The position numbers and the translations under genes are program-made. Shown one piece after another: positions 32,409-41,016 of a DNA stretch of 46,441 nt. Each line of letters opens with the position of its first letter. The first letter of the stretch is position 1. Under the pieces are notes generated by a model. It saw only the letters and a program-made list of their open reading frames with translations. It was not told where the DNA came from and ran no database searches. Location of the stretch: NCBI RefSeq assembly GCF_001748365.1, contig NZ_BDHH01000002.1:73983-120423 (forward strand). Direction: 5' to 3'. This DNA is from Fusibacter sp. 3D3 (GTDB taxonomy: Bacteria > Bacillota > Clostridia > Peptostreptococcales > Acidaminobacteraceae).

Positions 32409-32457
32409 AATCTATAAAATTTATGTTGTATTAAAATCTATAAAATTTATGTTGTAT
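32409..32457. repeat. Tandem 24-bp direct repeat at the 3' end of the transporter operon
   Basis: AATCTATAAAATTTATGTTG followed by TAT(T) occurs twice in a row, starting at about 32409 and 32435. The second copy contains the stop codon of the last transporter gene and the first lies between that stop and the sucCD promoter. It is probably a small local duplication. Confidence 0.7.
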
Positions 32458-33586
32458 ATTCCGTATTAAAACTTTGAACAATCTCTTCATAACTTTCAAT
32501 TGTATAAGTTTTTCCTTTTTCAGTAAGACAATAAACATCTTGATTAACGCTGATCATCGACTCCTCTACAAGCTCTTTCATCATTTTATTAACAAATTCT
32601 TTACTCTGATTAATGTGATTGAAAATCGTCTCTACACCATTTTCTTGTTTTTCATTTGCCTCGCCTTCGTGTTGAAGCATATGAAAGAGAATGGATTTCT
32701 TCGTGAATTCTAAATGTTGCGTATATCTTCTTCGTGCAACTGTGATCATCCCTCGACTCGGTGCAAAAATAAAAACCAGTAGAAAAGTGATACCTGTCAT
32801 CATCGCCATTGATCCCGCTATAGAAACATCAAATAAGTAGGCAATTCTATAGCCCAAAACTGCGTTAAGACCGCCTAGAAAAGCGCTTGTAACCAGCATT
32901 TTTTTCAAATCATCCGTTAGCAAATATGCAGTTACAGGAGGCCCAATCATAAAAGCAATTACAAGAATAGAACCTACTGCCTCAAAAGCAGCAACTGTTG
33001 TCACCGATACCGAAGCCATCAATCCGTATTGAATTAAAACTGGCGAAAACCCTAAAACAGCCGCTAGACCTGAGTCAAAAATACTGATCTTGAGTTCCTT
33101 AAAGAAAATGATCACAAGTCCCAAGTTTAAAATCAAAACCATTGTCATTGTATAAAGTGCTTTTGCACCAATATCGACCCCCATAATTTTCAAGCGATTA
33201 AAAGGGGCAAAGGCCAACTCGCCTAGCAAAACCGAATCGGTATCCAAATGAATATCGCCAGCATATTTACTGATAATGATGATCGCAATACTAAAGAGCA
33301 TCGGAAAGACGATTCCAATTGCTGAATCTTCTGAGACTAGTTTTGTTTTATGAAGCACTTCAACTAGATAAACCGTCAAAAGACCTACGAGTGCTGCGCC
33401 CAGTATAAGCAATGGTGAACTTAAATCTTTAACGATGAAAAATGCTAATATGATTCCCAACAGTATTGTATGCGTAATAGCATCTGTCATCATTGCCATT
33501 TTTCTTAACACCAAAAATACACCCGGAATACTACATGCCACTGCAACAATAATGGCGATCAGTTGAATTTCAATTTGAGCGCTCAT
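32447..33586 (-). CDS. troD: Metal ABC transporter permease (TroD-like) with C-terminal winged-helix-like domain
   Basis: 379 residues. About nine membrane helices of the ABC-3 family (residues 1-285): PGVFLVLRKMAMMTDAITHTILLGI and ILVIAFMIGPPVTAYLLTDDLKK. A soluble tail follows (about 290-379: LFHMLQHEGEANEKQENGVETI, then NKMMKELVEESMISVNQDVYCLTEKGKTY), which resembles a DtxR/winged-helix module. The family imports Mn2+, Zn2+ or Fe2+. The ATG at 33586 forms an ATGA overlap with the previous gene and follows AAAGGAGGTGGCGC; an earlier ATG at 33652 lies inside that gene. Confidence 0.88.
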   Translation of the reverse strand: MSAQIEIQLIAIIVAVACSIPGVFLVLRKMAMMTDAITHTILLGIILAFFIVKDLSSPLLILGAALVGLLTVYLVEVLHKTKLVSEDSAIGIVFPMLFSIAIIIISKYAGDIHLDTDSVLLGELAFAPFNRLKIMGVDIGAKALYTMTMVLILNLGLVIIFFKELKISIFDSGLAAVLGFSPVLIQYGLMASVSVTTVAAFEAVGSILVIAFMIGPPVTAYLLTDDLKKMLVTSAFLGGLNAVLGYRIAYLFDVSIAGSMAMMTGITFLLVFIFAPSRGMITVARRRYTQHLEFTKKSILFHMLQHEGEANEKQENGVETIFNHINQSKEFVNKMMKELVEESMISVNQDVYCLTEKGKTYTIESYEEIVQSFNTEYTT

Positions 33587-34722
33587 GCGCCACCTCCTTT
33601 TTTCAATGGATGTAACGCCACATATTCTATGCCACGCTCTGTAATTGCCCATTCATCAAAATAAGCTTGAATAACAAATTCTCTATCCTTAAGCATATTG
33701 AGAGCCTGTCTTGTAAGTTCAGATTTTTTACCACCTTGTGTCTTTATGGGTGCTATCGCCGCGATAGAATGACTGTGAAAATGGTCCTTATGATTCATCG
33801 CTAAATCGTATAAGTTAAAAAGTACTTGATCCCCGTTGATATCCTTTTGATTTTTAAGTGCACGAAGATAACGCCAAACAAGACCACGTTTAGGCGACAT
33901 TAAAATACTTATGACGACAATAACGCTAATAATCAATACAATCGCCGGACCTGTTGGCATTTTCACAACTGAAGAACTGATTAAAGTTCCGACTACGCCA
34001 CTAAAGGCTCCAAATGTGCCTGCCAACACCACCATTACGGACAGTCTATCCGTCCACTGCCGAGCTGCTACACCTGGCGCAACAAGCATAGCACTCATCA
34101 ATATGACCCCTACTGTTTGAAGCCCAATAATAACAGAAATCACAATCATGCTGGATAGAAGCATCGAAAGTTTTTGCGTAGAAAAGCCCAAACTATGTGC
34201 GTAATCTGGATCAAATGAAAATATTTTAAACTCCTTCCAAAACAACACAACCAATGCCAACAAAACCACTCCAACAATCAGAATAAAGTATACATCTCTC
34301 TTAAGCAAAGTAGAAGCTTGCCCAAAAATAAATTTGTCAATGCCCGCTTGATTTGCATTGGGAATCTTTTGTATATAAGTCATTAAAACAAGTCCTACAC
34401 CAAAAAACACCGAAAGTACAAGTGCCATGGCACTATCGTATTTAATTCTCGTAAATCTACAAATGCCTGTAATTAGACCTGTTGCCAACAGCCCTGCCAT
34501 AAGAGCACCTAACATAAATAGCGCTGTATTTTTGTTTTGTAAAATGATAAACATAATGGCTATCCCTGGTAACGAGGCATGAGATATGGCATCACCCAGT
34601 AACCCTTGCTTCTTTAGCACTGCAAAACTCCCGATCACCCCGCTAATGATTCCTAAAAGTGCGGCGCCCAAAGATACCAGTCGTAACGTATAATCTGATT
34701 GAAACATTTCTATAAGGGACAT
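33583..34722 (-). CDS. troC: Metal ABC transporter permease (TroC-like) with C-terminal winged-helix-like domain
   Basis: 379 residues. ABC-3 family membrane part (1-290): GVIGSFAVLKKQGLLGDAISHASLPGIA, VFFGVGLVLMTYIQ and LQTVGVILMSAMLVAPGVAARQW. A cytosolic tail (about 295-379) contains LFNLYDLAMNHKDHFHSHS and ELTRQALNMLKDREFVIQAYFDEWAITERGIEYV, a helix-turn-helix with wing-like strands. It pairs with TroD as the two-permease type of importer. The histidine-rich HKDHFHSHS stretch may sense or bind metal. It starts after GGTGGTCTC, eight bases after troB. Confidence 0.9.
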   Translation of the reverse strand: MSLIEMFQSDYTLRLVSLGAALLGIISGVIGSFAVLKKQGLLGDAISHASLPGIAIMFIILQNKNTALFMLGALMAGLLATGLITGICRFTRIKYDSAMALVLSVFFGVGLVLMTYIQKIPNANQAGIDKFIFGQASTLLKRDVYFILIVGVVLLALVVLFWKEFKIFSFDPDYAHSLGFSTQKLSMLLSSMIVISVIIGLQTVGVILMSAMLVAPGVAARQWTDRLSVMVVLAGTFGAFSGVVGTLISSSVVKMPTGPAIVLIISVIVVISILMSPKRGLVWRYLRALKNQKDINGDQVLFNLYDLAMNHKDHFHSHSIAAIAPIKTQGGKKSELTRQALNMLKDREFVIQAYFDEWAITERGIEYVALHPLKKGGGA

Positions 34723-34730
34723 GAGACCAC

Positions 34731-35471
34731 CTATCCTTTCAGTATTTTACCCGTACTTCTATAGGCCTTCTTCAGATTTTCTTCAGTAAAGACATCTTCA
34801 ACAGGGCCACTGGCAATCAACTGAGTATTGAGCAACGTAACCCAATCAAAATATTCTGTCACCGTTTGTAAATCGTGATGAACCACCACGACTGTTTTGC
34901 CTTTTTTCCTGAGCTCTTTTAATATTTCAATAACCGCTTTTTCTGTTTTTGCATCGACCCCTTGGAAGGGTTCATCCATAAAATAGATATCTGCATCCTG
35001 TACAAGTGCTCTCGCTAAGAAAACACGTTGCTGCTGACCACCACTTAGCTGACTGATTTGTCTATGTGCAAACTCAACCATACCCACTTTATCAAGCGCC
35101 TCTCTAGCAAATTTTTTATCCCTTTTTTTAGGCCTTTTAATCCAACCCACGTGACCATATCGTCCCATGAGCACGACATCTAAAACCGTTGTCGGAAAAT
35201 CCCAATCAACACTACCTCTTTGCGGCACATAACCAATGTATTTTCGCTGTGAAGCATAAGTGCCCCCATTAAATAATACGCTACCTGTAATCGGCTTTAT
35301 AAGATCAAGCATCGCTTTAATCAATGTTGATTTGCCTGCACCATTAGGCCCAACTATGGCCATTAACACACCTTTTGGCACTTTTATATCGATGTCCCAC
35401 AACACAGGTCTTTCTTGATAAGCAACGGTCATATCTTCTACTTCTACGACATATTTATTTTCAGCAACCAT
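34731..35471 (-). CDS. troB: Metal ABC transporter ATP-binding protein (TroB-like)
   Basis: 246 residues, complete ABC ATPase: Walker A AIVGPNGAGKSTLIKAML, Q-loop YVPQRGSVDWDFPTTVLDVVLMGRYG, signature QLSGGQQQRVFLARAL, Walker B DIYFMDEPFQGVDAKTE and the H-loop VVVHHD. The SVDWDFP/DVVLMGRYGHVG block is typical of manganese/zinc (MntB/TroB/ZnuC) ATPases. It powers TroC/TroD. ATG 35471 follows AACGGAGATGATTTA. Confidence 0.94.
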   Translation of the reverse strand: MVAENKYVVEVEDMTVAYQERPVLWDIDIKVPKGVLMAIVGPNGAGKSTLIKAMLDLIKPITGSVLFNGGTYASQRKYIGYVPQRGSVDWDFPTTVLDVVLMGRYGHVGWIKRPKKRDKKFAREALDKVGMVEFAHRQISQLSGGQQQRVFLARALVQDADIYFMDEPFQGVDAKTEKAVIEILKELRKKGKTVVVVHHDLQTVTEYFDWVTLLNTQLIASGPVEDVFTEENLKKAYRSTGKILKG

Positions 35472-35491
35472 TAAATCATCTCCGTTTCAAA

Positions 35492-36421
35492 TTATTTGAG
35501 TGCATTTACAATTGTATCTATATTGGCTTTTACAGTCCCAATATAAGTCCCTGCTGGTGTTCCAGCAGAACCCAATGAATCCGAATACAATTCGCCTCCG
35601 ATGGCAACATCAAAACCTTGCGCTGCTACAGCTTCTTGGAGAGCCTCAATATTTTTTTTAGGCACGCTAGATTCAACAAACAGCGCTTTAATCTTGTGCT
35701 TTACAATAAAATTAGCGAGTTCTGTAACATCTGCCGTTCCAGCTTCAGATTGAGTAGAAATCCCCTGTAACCCCATCACATCAAAGCCATAGGCTTTACC
35801 GAAATAATTAAAGGCATCGTGTGCTGTAATCAATATTCTTGCGCTTTCAGGCACCAACTCAACCTGTTCTTTAATATAGGTATCTAGCGCATCCAATTCT
35901 TTTTTGTACGCTTCAAAGTTACTTGTATAAATCGCTTCATTCTCTGGATCTAATTCGATAAAGCCATTATAAAGATTTTCAGCTGCCAATTTCCAAAGTA
36001 AAACATCAAACCAAATATGAGGATCATGCGCCCCGCTCATTTGATCTGTAATAAGTTTAGATTCATCTAGACCTTCTGCAATTTCAATAATGATTTTATT
36101 GCTACCTTTCAAGTTTTCAAAGATATCGCCCATTTTACCTTCGAGATGTAACCCACTGTACACCAAAAGATCGGCTTTAGACATTTTGTCCACATCGCCA
36201 GCACTGGCATTGTATAAATGTGGGTCTATTCCAGGCCCCATTAATGCTTGTACTTCAATCGCATCGCCTCCGATAACCCTTGCTAAATCTGCCAACATCG
36301 TAGTCGTCGCAACCACTGTATGCTTTGTTTTTACAACTTCCTTCGAACTACATCCCGATATCACCATCGCGAACGACACGAATACCATAATAATTGCAAT
36401 AAATCTTACATTTTTTTTCAT
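35492..36421 (-). CDS. troA: Metal-binding lipoprotein of the ABC transporter (TroA-like)
   Basis: 309 residues. A lipoprotein signal peptide ends in VISGCSS (lipid-anchored Cys24). The cluster A-I metal-binding fold follows with candidate ligands His68 (GIDPHLYN), His135 (DPHIWFD), His201 (TAHDAFNYFG) and Asp281 (LYSDSLG), the same H-H-H-D set as Treponema TroA. There is no long histidine-rich loop, which favours manganese over zinc, but specificity is uncertain. ATG 36421 follows GAGGAGGTTTAACTATT, five bases after the regulator gene. Confidence 0.93.
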   Translation of the reverse strand: MKKNVRFIAIIMVFVSFAMVISGCSSKEVVKTKHTVVATTTMLADLARVIGGDAIEVQALMGPGIDPHLYNASAGDVDKMSKADLLVYSGLHLEGKMGDIFENLKGSNKIIIEIAEGLDESKLITDQMSGAHDPHIWFDVLLWKLAAENLYNGFIELDPENEAIYTSNFEAYKKELDALDTYIKEQVELVPESARILITAHDAFNYFGKAYGFDVMGLQGISTQSEAGTADVTELANFIVKHKIKALFVESSVPKKNIEALQEAVAAQGFDVAIGGELYSDSLGSAGTPAGTYIGTVKANIDTIVNALK

Positions 36422-36426
36422 AATAG

Positions 36427-37092
36427 TTAAACCTCCTCGGTTTCTTCTACAAATAATTTTTGTGCGACATTTAATCCTATAATTATAATTTGATTTGCCT
36501 TTTTTATATGAATATTTTCATTTAACAAATCCATTTCTAACACTTGAAATTCATCTTTTAACGAAATGTCCATTTGATTTAAATAATTTAACAATATTGG
36601 ATCATCAATTACACGTATCAAACGATAATGCTTCCCCGGTTCACTTTGCCGTAACGATATGGATTTCATCTCTTCAAAACAACCATTTAACATGGGAATA
36701 ACATTTCCATGTGGGCATTGAGAAGGTCTTTGAAGAAATTCATACAATTTAAGTTCTAACTCATCTGACGTAACATGCTCCAATTGTTCAGCCTCTTGAT
36801 GAACAGATTCCCAAGAGTACCCCAGTTTTTCCACAAGAAACTTCTCCCACAATCGATGTCTTCTAATCAGATTAACCGCTATGGCTCTTCCCGTCTCTGT
36901 TAATTTAGTACCCTTATATCTTTCATATGCAATCATATTTTTTTTAACAAGTTTCTTGATCATCTCATTAACAGTTTGAGGCGTATGTCCTAAAGCAGCG
37001 CCTAAATTCTGATTGGTCACAAAATCGTCTTCAAAAATGTGTTCTTGTAACTCATATATAACTTTTAAATAGTCTTCTTCTCCACGATTCAT
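36427..37092 (-). CDS. troR: DtxR/MntR-family metal-dependent repressor
   Basis: 221 residues. The N-terminal winged helix (about 1-70: EEDYLKVIYELQEHI, NLGAALGHTPQTVNEMIKKLVKKNMI) is followed by the dimerisation/metal-binding domain (GRAIAVNLIRRHRLWEKFLVEKLGYSWESVHQEAEQLEH, with Cys in QCPHGNVIP) and a C-terminal FeoA/SH3-like part (SEPGKHYRLIRVIDDPILLNYL). It should repress its own operon when metal is plentiful. I chose the ATG at 37092, preceded by AAGAGGCCAT; an upstream ATG at 37107 lacks a ribosome binding site. Confidence 0.92.
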   Translation of the reverse strand: MNRGEEDYLKVIYELQEHIFEDDFVTNQNLGAALGHTPQTVNEMIKKLVKKNMIAYERYKGTKLTETGRAIAVNLIRRHRLWEKFLVEKLGYSWESVHQEAEQLEHVTSDELELKLYEFLQRPSQCPHGNVIPMLNGCFEEMKSISLRQSEPGKHYRLIRVIDDPILLNYLNQMDISLKDEFQVLEMDLLNENIHIKKANQIIIIGLNVAQKLFVEETEEV

Positions 37093-37110
37093 ATGGCCTC
37101 TTTTCATTTA

Positions 37111-37126
37111 TTAAGGTTAACCTTAA
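37111..37126. promoter_or_regulatory. Operator for the DtxR-family repressor
   Basis: TTAAGGTTAACCTTAA is a perfect 16-bp palindrome with the DtxR/MntR half-site pattern. It lies between the -10 box (37148-37143) and the start codon of the regulator, the expected place for autorepression of the whole transporter operon. Confidence 0.8.
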
Positions 37127-37142
37127 CTTATTTATCACCTTT

Positions 37143-37171
37143 ACTTTAACATTTTTTTTATATAGCGTCAA
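37143..37171 (-). promoter_or_regulatory. Promoter of the regulator-transporter operon
   Basis: TTGACG (37171-37166) and TAAAGT (37148-37143) on the minus strand, 17 bases apart, directly upstream of the palindromic operator. Confidence 0.7.
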
Positions 37172-37174
37172 TAC

Positions 37175-37210
37175 AAAAATGAAAAGCACCTGTATCATAC
37201 AGATGCTTTT
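37175..37210 (-). terminator. Terminator of nrdDG
   Basis: AAAAGCATCTGTA and TACAGGTGCTTTT (minus strand, 37210-37182) form a near-perfect stem around TGA, followed by CATTTTTG. It lies about 22 bases past the nrdG stop and could also act in the plus direction. Confidence 0.8.
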
Positions 37211-37231
37211 CATGAACATTATTCCATTTTA

Positions 37232-37702
37232 TTATCCCGTCGCTTTGAGCAACACGATCCCTTGATTTGAAGTCGCTAATTTCACACCATAGACCACTTT
37301 CGAGGGCTCCAGCAAAGCTTCATTATAGCCCCCATACTTGATATAAATTTCGCCTTCAATCTTCTTTATACGAGGCACTTTTTCATAAAAAGCTTCAAGT
37401 GTATGTCCTGTAAATATAATCACGGGTAAGTTTTTTTGTGTTGCCGCTTGGACGAGCTCTATAAGTTCTTCCGGTTGTTCAGACCATTCAAGACCACCGA
37501 GTATCAAGCCTTTATTAAAAGGGTCTTCAAGGACCAATTCAACGATTTTGCTAGCTGTATTCACCTCGGAGGGCATTTTTTTTAAATCTTGGTTGAAACA
37601 GCCTTTGCATCCGATGGCACATGAATGTGCACAGATGAGTGCCCCCACAAAAGGGGCGTCTTCCATTCTTTCATTTTCAATGCTTTTGTATCTAATTGCC
37701 AT
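37232..37702 (-). CDS. nrdG: NrdG, activase of anaerobic ribonucleotide reductase
   Basis: 156 residues, a small radical-SAM enzyme. CAHSCAIGCKGCFNQ contains the cluster triad Cys28, Cys32 and Cys35 (CX3CX2C), with an extra Cys24. GLILGGLEWSEQPEEL is the SAM-binding glycine region. It cuts S-adenosylmethionine to place the glycyl radical on NrdD. It lies 24 bases after nrdD and is followed by a terminator. Confidence 0.92.
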   Translation of the reverse strand: MAIRYKSIENERMEDAPFVGALICAHSCAIGCKGCFNQDLKKMPSEVNTASKIVELVLEDPFNKGLILGGLEWSEQPEELIELVQAATQKNLPVIIFTGHTLEAFYEKVPRIKKIEGEIYIKYGGYNEALLEPSKVVYGVKLATSNQGIVLLKATG

Positions 37703-37726
37703 GATTTACCTCCAGCCTCTTAGCAC

Positions 37727-39475
37727 CTAGAGCTGATGTCGATCTGAAAACTCTTCTCTTTTACCTTCATTAAAATACTTCACATTTCTGAGGTACCCTG
37801 TAATCCGTTGATATTTCTCAACAGTCTTATGACATTTCGGACATTGATCTACGGCTTCGTTCAAATAGCCATGATCTGGGCAATAGTGATTTACAGGTGA
37901 AAGACTCACATAAGGGACCTTATACGTTTCACAGACCGTCTTAATAATTTGTTTGGCCTGTGTTCCCGTTATCGGCGCTCCTAGGTACACATGAACCACT
38001 GTCCCCCCTGTAAATAGAACTTGAATATCATTTTGGTGCTCAAACACTTGCTTTATAGACTCTATTTGATTGACAGGGATATGACAACTGTTGGTATAAT
38101 AAGGTGTTTGTTCAGTGCCTTGAGTGATAATATCTGGGTAGACGAATTTATCTTTAAGTGCCAGTCTATAGGCAGTCGATTCAGCGGGTGTCGCTTCTAG
38201 ATTATAGAGATTGCCCGTTTCCTCTTGAAAATCTCTCAATCTTTCTCTCATGTACTCTAACACTTCCATGGAAAGCAATTTGCCCTCTTCTTCTAAAATG
38301 GACTTGCCTAAAAAGTTTTCACACATCTCATTTAAGCCCACAAGACCTATTGTGGCAAAATGATTTTCAAAGCCACCCACATATGTTTTAAATGCAGGTA
38401 TAAGGCCCCTTCCTAGTACATTTTCTTGTAAAAAAGCACGCTTAATCTCTAAACTTTCCTTTGCGAGCACTAAGTTTTTATCAATCATTTTAAAAAGTGC
38501 TTCTCTATCCTTTGAAAGATAGCCATATCTCGGCAGATTCAATGTGACGACGCCAATAGACCCCGTGCTCTCACCTGCTCCGAACAATCCCCCATTTTTC
38601 CGCTCGAGTTCTCTGACATCAATTCTAAGTCTACAACACATGCTCCGTGCATCCTCAGGTTTCATATCACTGTTGAGAAAATTTGCAAAATAAGGATATC
38701 CAAATTTGCCCGCCATTTCCCAGAGTGCATCGTTAAGTGGATTGTCAAAATCAAAGCGATCATGAATGTTGTAGGTGGGAATTGGATAGGCAAACGGTTT
38801 TCCATCAGCATCGCCTTCTTGCATCAGTTCGTAAAAAGCCTTGTTGAACATATCCATTTCACTTTGGCAAGCTCTATAATTGTAATCCAGTAGCCTGTTG
38901 CCATGAAATACAGGCGTGTCAATCAAATCCTTAGGGGGTGTTAAATCCAGTGTTATGTTGCTAAATGCAGGTTCTGCACCCCCTCTTGAGTTCGAGTTAA
39001 TTGAAAATATAAAGTTCTGAAGGTTCTGTTTAACCTCATCATAAGAGAGCTGATCTTCTTTTATAAAAGGCGCAAGATAGGTATCCACAGAGCTAAATGC
39101 CACAGCACCCATAATTTCATTTTGAAATACCGTAATGAGATTCGCCAGTTGATTTAAAATTGATGCAAAATGCTTTGCTGGAGATGATTTTGGAATATTG
39201 GGCACGCCCTTAACGCCCTCCTGGATAATGCGTCTCAAAGAATAGCCACAACAGTAAAGTGTAATACCGCCCAAATCGTGAATGTGGTAATCACCCACCA
39301 CATACCCTTCTGCAATTGCTTCTGTATAGACACCAGTAAGCCAATAATCCTTTGAAACTTCTCCTGCTATATATTTGTTAAGTGCACCAAATGAATAAGG
39401 TGAGTTCGAATTTTCTTTAACTTGCCAATCTTCTTTTTTTAAATAGAGATCCACTAATCTTTTACTGTCTATCAT
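37727..39475 (-). CDS. nrdD: NrdD, class III (anaerobic) ribonucleoside triphosphate reductase
   Basis: 582 residues. Family blocks: YHIHDLGGITLYCCGYSLRRII, SINSNSRGGAEPAFSNITLDL, GGLFGAGESTGSIGVVTLNLPR and TNSCHIPVNQ. A C-terminal zinc site (HYCPDHGYLNEAVDQCPKC) precedes the glycyl-radical loop RITGYLRNVKYFNEGK. It makes deoxynucleotides without oxygen or cobalamin. The roughly 100-residue ATP-cone found at the N-terminus of many NrdD proteins is missing. The ATG at 39475 has CGGAGGGAAAA upstream; an upstream in-frame start at 39514 has no site. A cobalamin riboswitch with terminator lies upstream. Confidence 0.95.
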   Translation of the reverse strand: MIDSKRLVDLYLKKEDWQVKENSNSPYSFGALNKYIAGEVSKDYWLTGVYTEAIAEGYVVGDYHIHDLGGITLYCCGYSLRRIIQEGVKGVPNIPKSSPAKHFASILNQLANLITVFQNEIMGAVAFSSVDTYLAPFIKEDQLSYDEVKQNLQNFIFSINSNSRGGAEPAFSNITLDLTPPKDLIDTPVFHGNRLLDYNYRACQSEMDMFNKAFYELMQEGDADGKPFAYPIPTYNIHDRFDFDNPLNDALWEMAGKFGYPYFANFLNSDMKPEDARSMCCRLRIDVRELERKNGGLFGAGESTGSIGVVTLNLPRYGYLSKDREALFKMIDKNLVLAKESLEIKRAFLQENVLGRGLIPAFKTYVGGFENHFATIGLVGLNEMCENFLGKSILEEEGKLLSMEVLEYMRERLRDFQEETGNLYNLEATPAESTAYRLALKDKFVYPDIITQGTEQTPYYTNSCHIPVNQIESIKQVFEHQNDIQVLFTGGTVVHVYLGAPITGTQAKQIIKTVCETYKVPYVSLSPVNHYCPDHGYLNEAVDQCPKCHKTVEKYQRITGYLRNVKYFNEGKREEFSDRHQL

Positions 39476-39533
39476 TTTTCCCTCCGCTGTATGCGCTATT
39501 TGTATGTGCCCCATCTCATTTCGTTAAAATACA

Positions 39534-39560
39534 CAAAATTAAAACACCCTCTCGGGTGTT
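39534..39560 (-). terminator. Terminator between the riboswitch and nrdD
   Basis: AACACCC (39543-39549) and GGGTGTT (39554-39560) form a tight stem with a GAGA loop on the minus strand, followed by TTAATTTTG. It is the likely expression platform of the nrdD riboswitch. Confidence 0.7.
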
Positions 39561-39666
39561 CGATGTCTTTTTTATTCAAATTGAACAATTGTAAATCCTA
39601 AATTCTATATTTAGAATCCTATCGCCTAATCCAATAAAAATCCCCATCCCCGAGAAATTGGTTCAT

Positions 39667-39810
39667 ATTTTGGTAGGTCTCCTGGCTGGCTTTCATCCTT
39701 ACATATACCTTCCCGATTTCTCAGTGGCTCTATATGCTCGTCTGGCTTACAGTAGTGGGTGCTGCTCAGGCTTTTACCTGATTCCCTTTTCACATTTTCA
39801 TGACCAAAAT
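39667..39810 (-). promoter_or_regulatory. Cobalamin riboswitch of nrdDG
   Basis: Minus strand. P1 is ATTTTGGT (39810-39803) with ACCAAAAT (39674-39667). Inside are AAAAGGGAATCAGGT, AGCAGCACCCACTACTGTAA and the B12-box-like GCCAGGAGACCTACC. The layout (GGGAA, then GCnCCCnCTACTGTAA, then CCAGGAGACC) is that of a cobalamin aptamer, of a different subtype from the two suc-linked switches, which read GCCACTGT. With the downstream terminator it should turn nrdDG off when cobalamin is present. Confidence 0.88.
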
Positions 39811-39833
39811 ACTTTATGTAGTTCCTTAACTCC

Positions 39834-39862
39834 ATACTATCACTATATATTGTGTTTGGCAA
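39834..39862 (-). promoter_or_regulatory. Promoter of the nrdDG riboswitch transcript
   Basis: TTGCCA (39862-39857), 17 bases, TAGTAT (39839-39834) on the minus strand, just ahead of the aptamer. Confidence 0.7.
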
Positions 39863-39890
39863 TATAAAATTTAATTTTAGGGATTTAGCC

Positions 39891-40826
39891 CTAATAATCC
39901 AGTTTTCTCAAACTCCCCGCGTCAAATGTATACTCACAGGTCTGTAGCGGATAAGAAAATGGCGCCATATAATACCAAGGATCTGTATCCGATGAAGGGT
40001 TTTTTAGAACATGAAATTCTTGGGCTGGCATATACCCTTGTGCCAATAAAAAAGCTTTCTCACCTTCTGCATTTTCACAGATATCCACTACCATAACCAC
40101 ATGGCCTGGACTGCCCGCTTTTAAAAAAACAGCACCTACTTTCAATGCTTCAATATCGATTGGCGCTGACTCTTGATATAACGACAGCGTACTTGCATAT
40201 GCAAATACGGTATCCAGATAGCGCTCAAACGTTTCATAGGAGTCATCATGCCCCTTTGTCTTTGTCCAAGAGACGTCGTTCCCATTGATCTGAATCCGAT
40301 ACCCCTCTTGCCATTTTTGATATTCACATAAAAACCCATTTACAAAATGAAATTTTATTTTATCATATTGTTTACTTGAATAGTAATATTCAGCATAGAC
40401 GCGCATAATAGAATCTGCACACTGCTGCAGATCTCTGTTCGATATATTCATATCAAACACAGCCAGATGTGCAGATTGATTGCCTTTTTCATTGCCGTTG
40501 TAAAGCAAAACTTTTGACCCATTTGCCTTTAATGGAAAATGGCGTAGATAAGTTTCAAAGCCCTCCTCTGGATACTCAATTCGTGAGTACCCACTTGGTG
40601 TATTGATTCTACTTGCCAATGTGTGACCCTCTGCGTTTATGAAAATTTCAGGTTCATAAATGACGACATCCTCTTTAGGCTCTACTGCATTGATCGGGAC
40701 TACGTTCTCCGCATCTCCTATATGGGGTACAACCGAATTCTTTTTACTATAATACATTAAAAATACAATCCCGATGCACAAGAGTGACATCGCCACTATT
40801 ATTTTTGATTTTTTCACGCTCTCCAC
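39891..40826 (-). CDS. DUF4846 protein, membrane-anchored
   Basis: 311 residues. An N-terminal membrane anchor (about 8-25, KIIVAMSLLCIGIVFLMYY) is followed by a spacer and a DUF4846 domain: GYSRIEYPEEGFETYLRHFPL, VLLYNGNEKGNQSAHLAVFDM, DLQQCADSIMRVYAEYYY, GSPGHVVMVVDI and FLLAQGYMPAQEFHVLKNP. The domain is found outside the membrane in many bacteria; its activity is not known to me. The conserved GSPGHV histidine and the LAQGYMPAQ block suggest a papain- or NlpC-like catalytic fold, but I see no proven catalytic triad. It is transcribed alone, ending in a weak stem (AGGGCTAAATCCCT) at 39876-39889. Confidence 0.8.
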   Translation of the reverse strand: MESVKKSKIIVAMSLLCIGIVFLMYYSKKNSVVPHIGDAENVVPINAVEPKEDVVIYEPEIFINAEGHTLASRINTPSGYSRIEYPEEGFETYLRHFPLKANGSKVLLYNGNEKGNQSAHLAVFDMNISNRDLQQCADSIMRVYAEYYYSSKQYDKIKFHFVNGFLCEYQKWQEGYRIQINGNDVSWTKTKGHDDSYETFERYLDTVFAYASTLSLYQESAPIDIEALKVGAVFLKAGSPGHVVMVVDICENAEGEKAFLLAQGYMPAQEFHVLKNPSSDTDPWYYMAPFSYPLQTCEYTFDAGSLRKLDY

Positions 40827-40915
40827 CGCCTAATTCTAACCCACAAATCTTATAATGTAGCATGCTTTGTTATCAACATGTTACATTAATTTTAGAGCAT
40901 CTACAAGATCGACCA

Positions 40916-40951
40916 GTAAAAAGAGCCAATACTAGCAATATCAGCTCTTTA
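40916..40951 (-). terminator. Terminator of the peroxiredoxin gene
   Basis: AAAGAGC (minus, about 40950-40944) pairs with GCTCTTT (40926-40920), with ATA/TAT inside, followed by TTTA. It lies about 65 bases after the peroxiredoxin stop. The rest of 40827-41016 shows no gene. Confidence 0.6.
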
Positions 40952-41016
40952 GCAATTTGTCATATTAGGCTAACCCTTTTTTTAATAAACTCTAGTACCC
41001 ACTGTTCAAACTCAAA

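Noticed and set aside
32156-32434. Plus-strand open frame of 92 codons over the sucCD leader
   Set aside because: It lies on the opposite strand of a clear cobalamin riboswitch and promoter and has no family motif.
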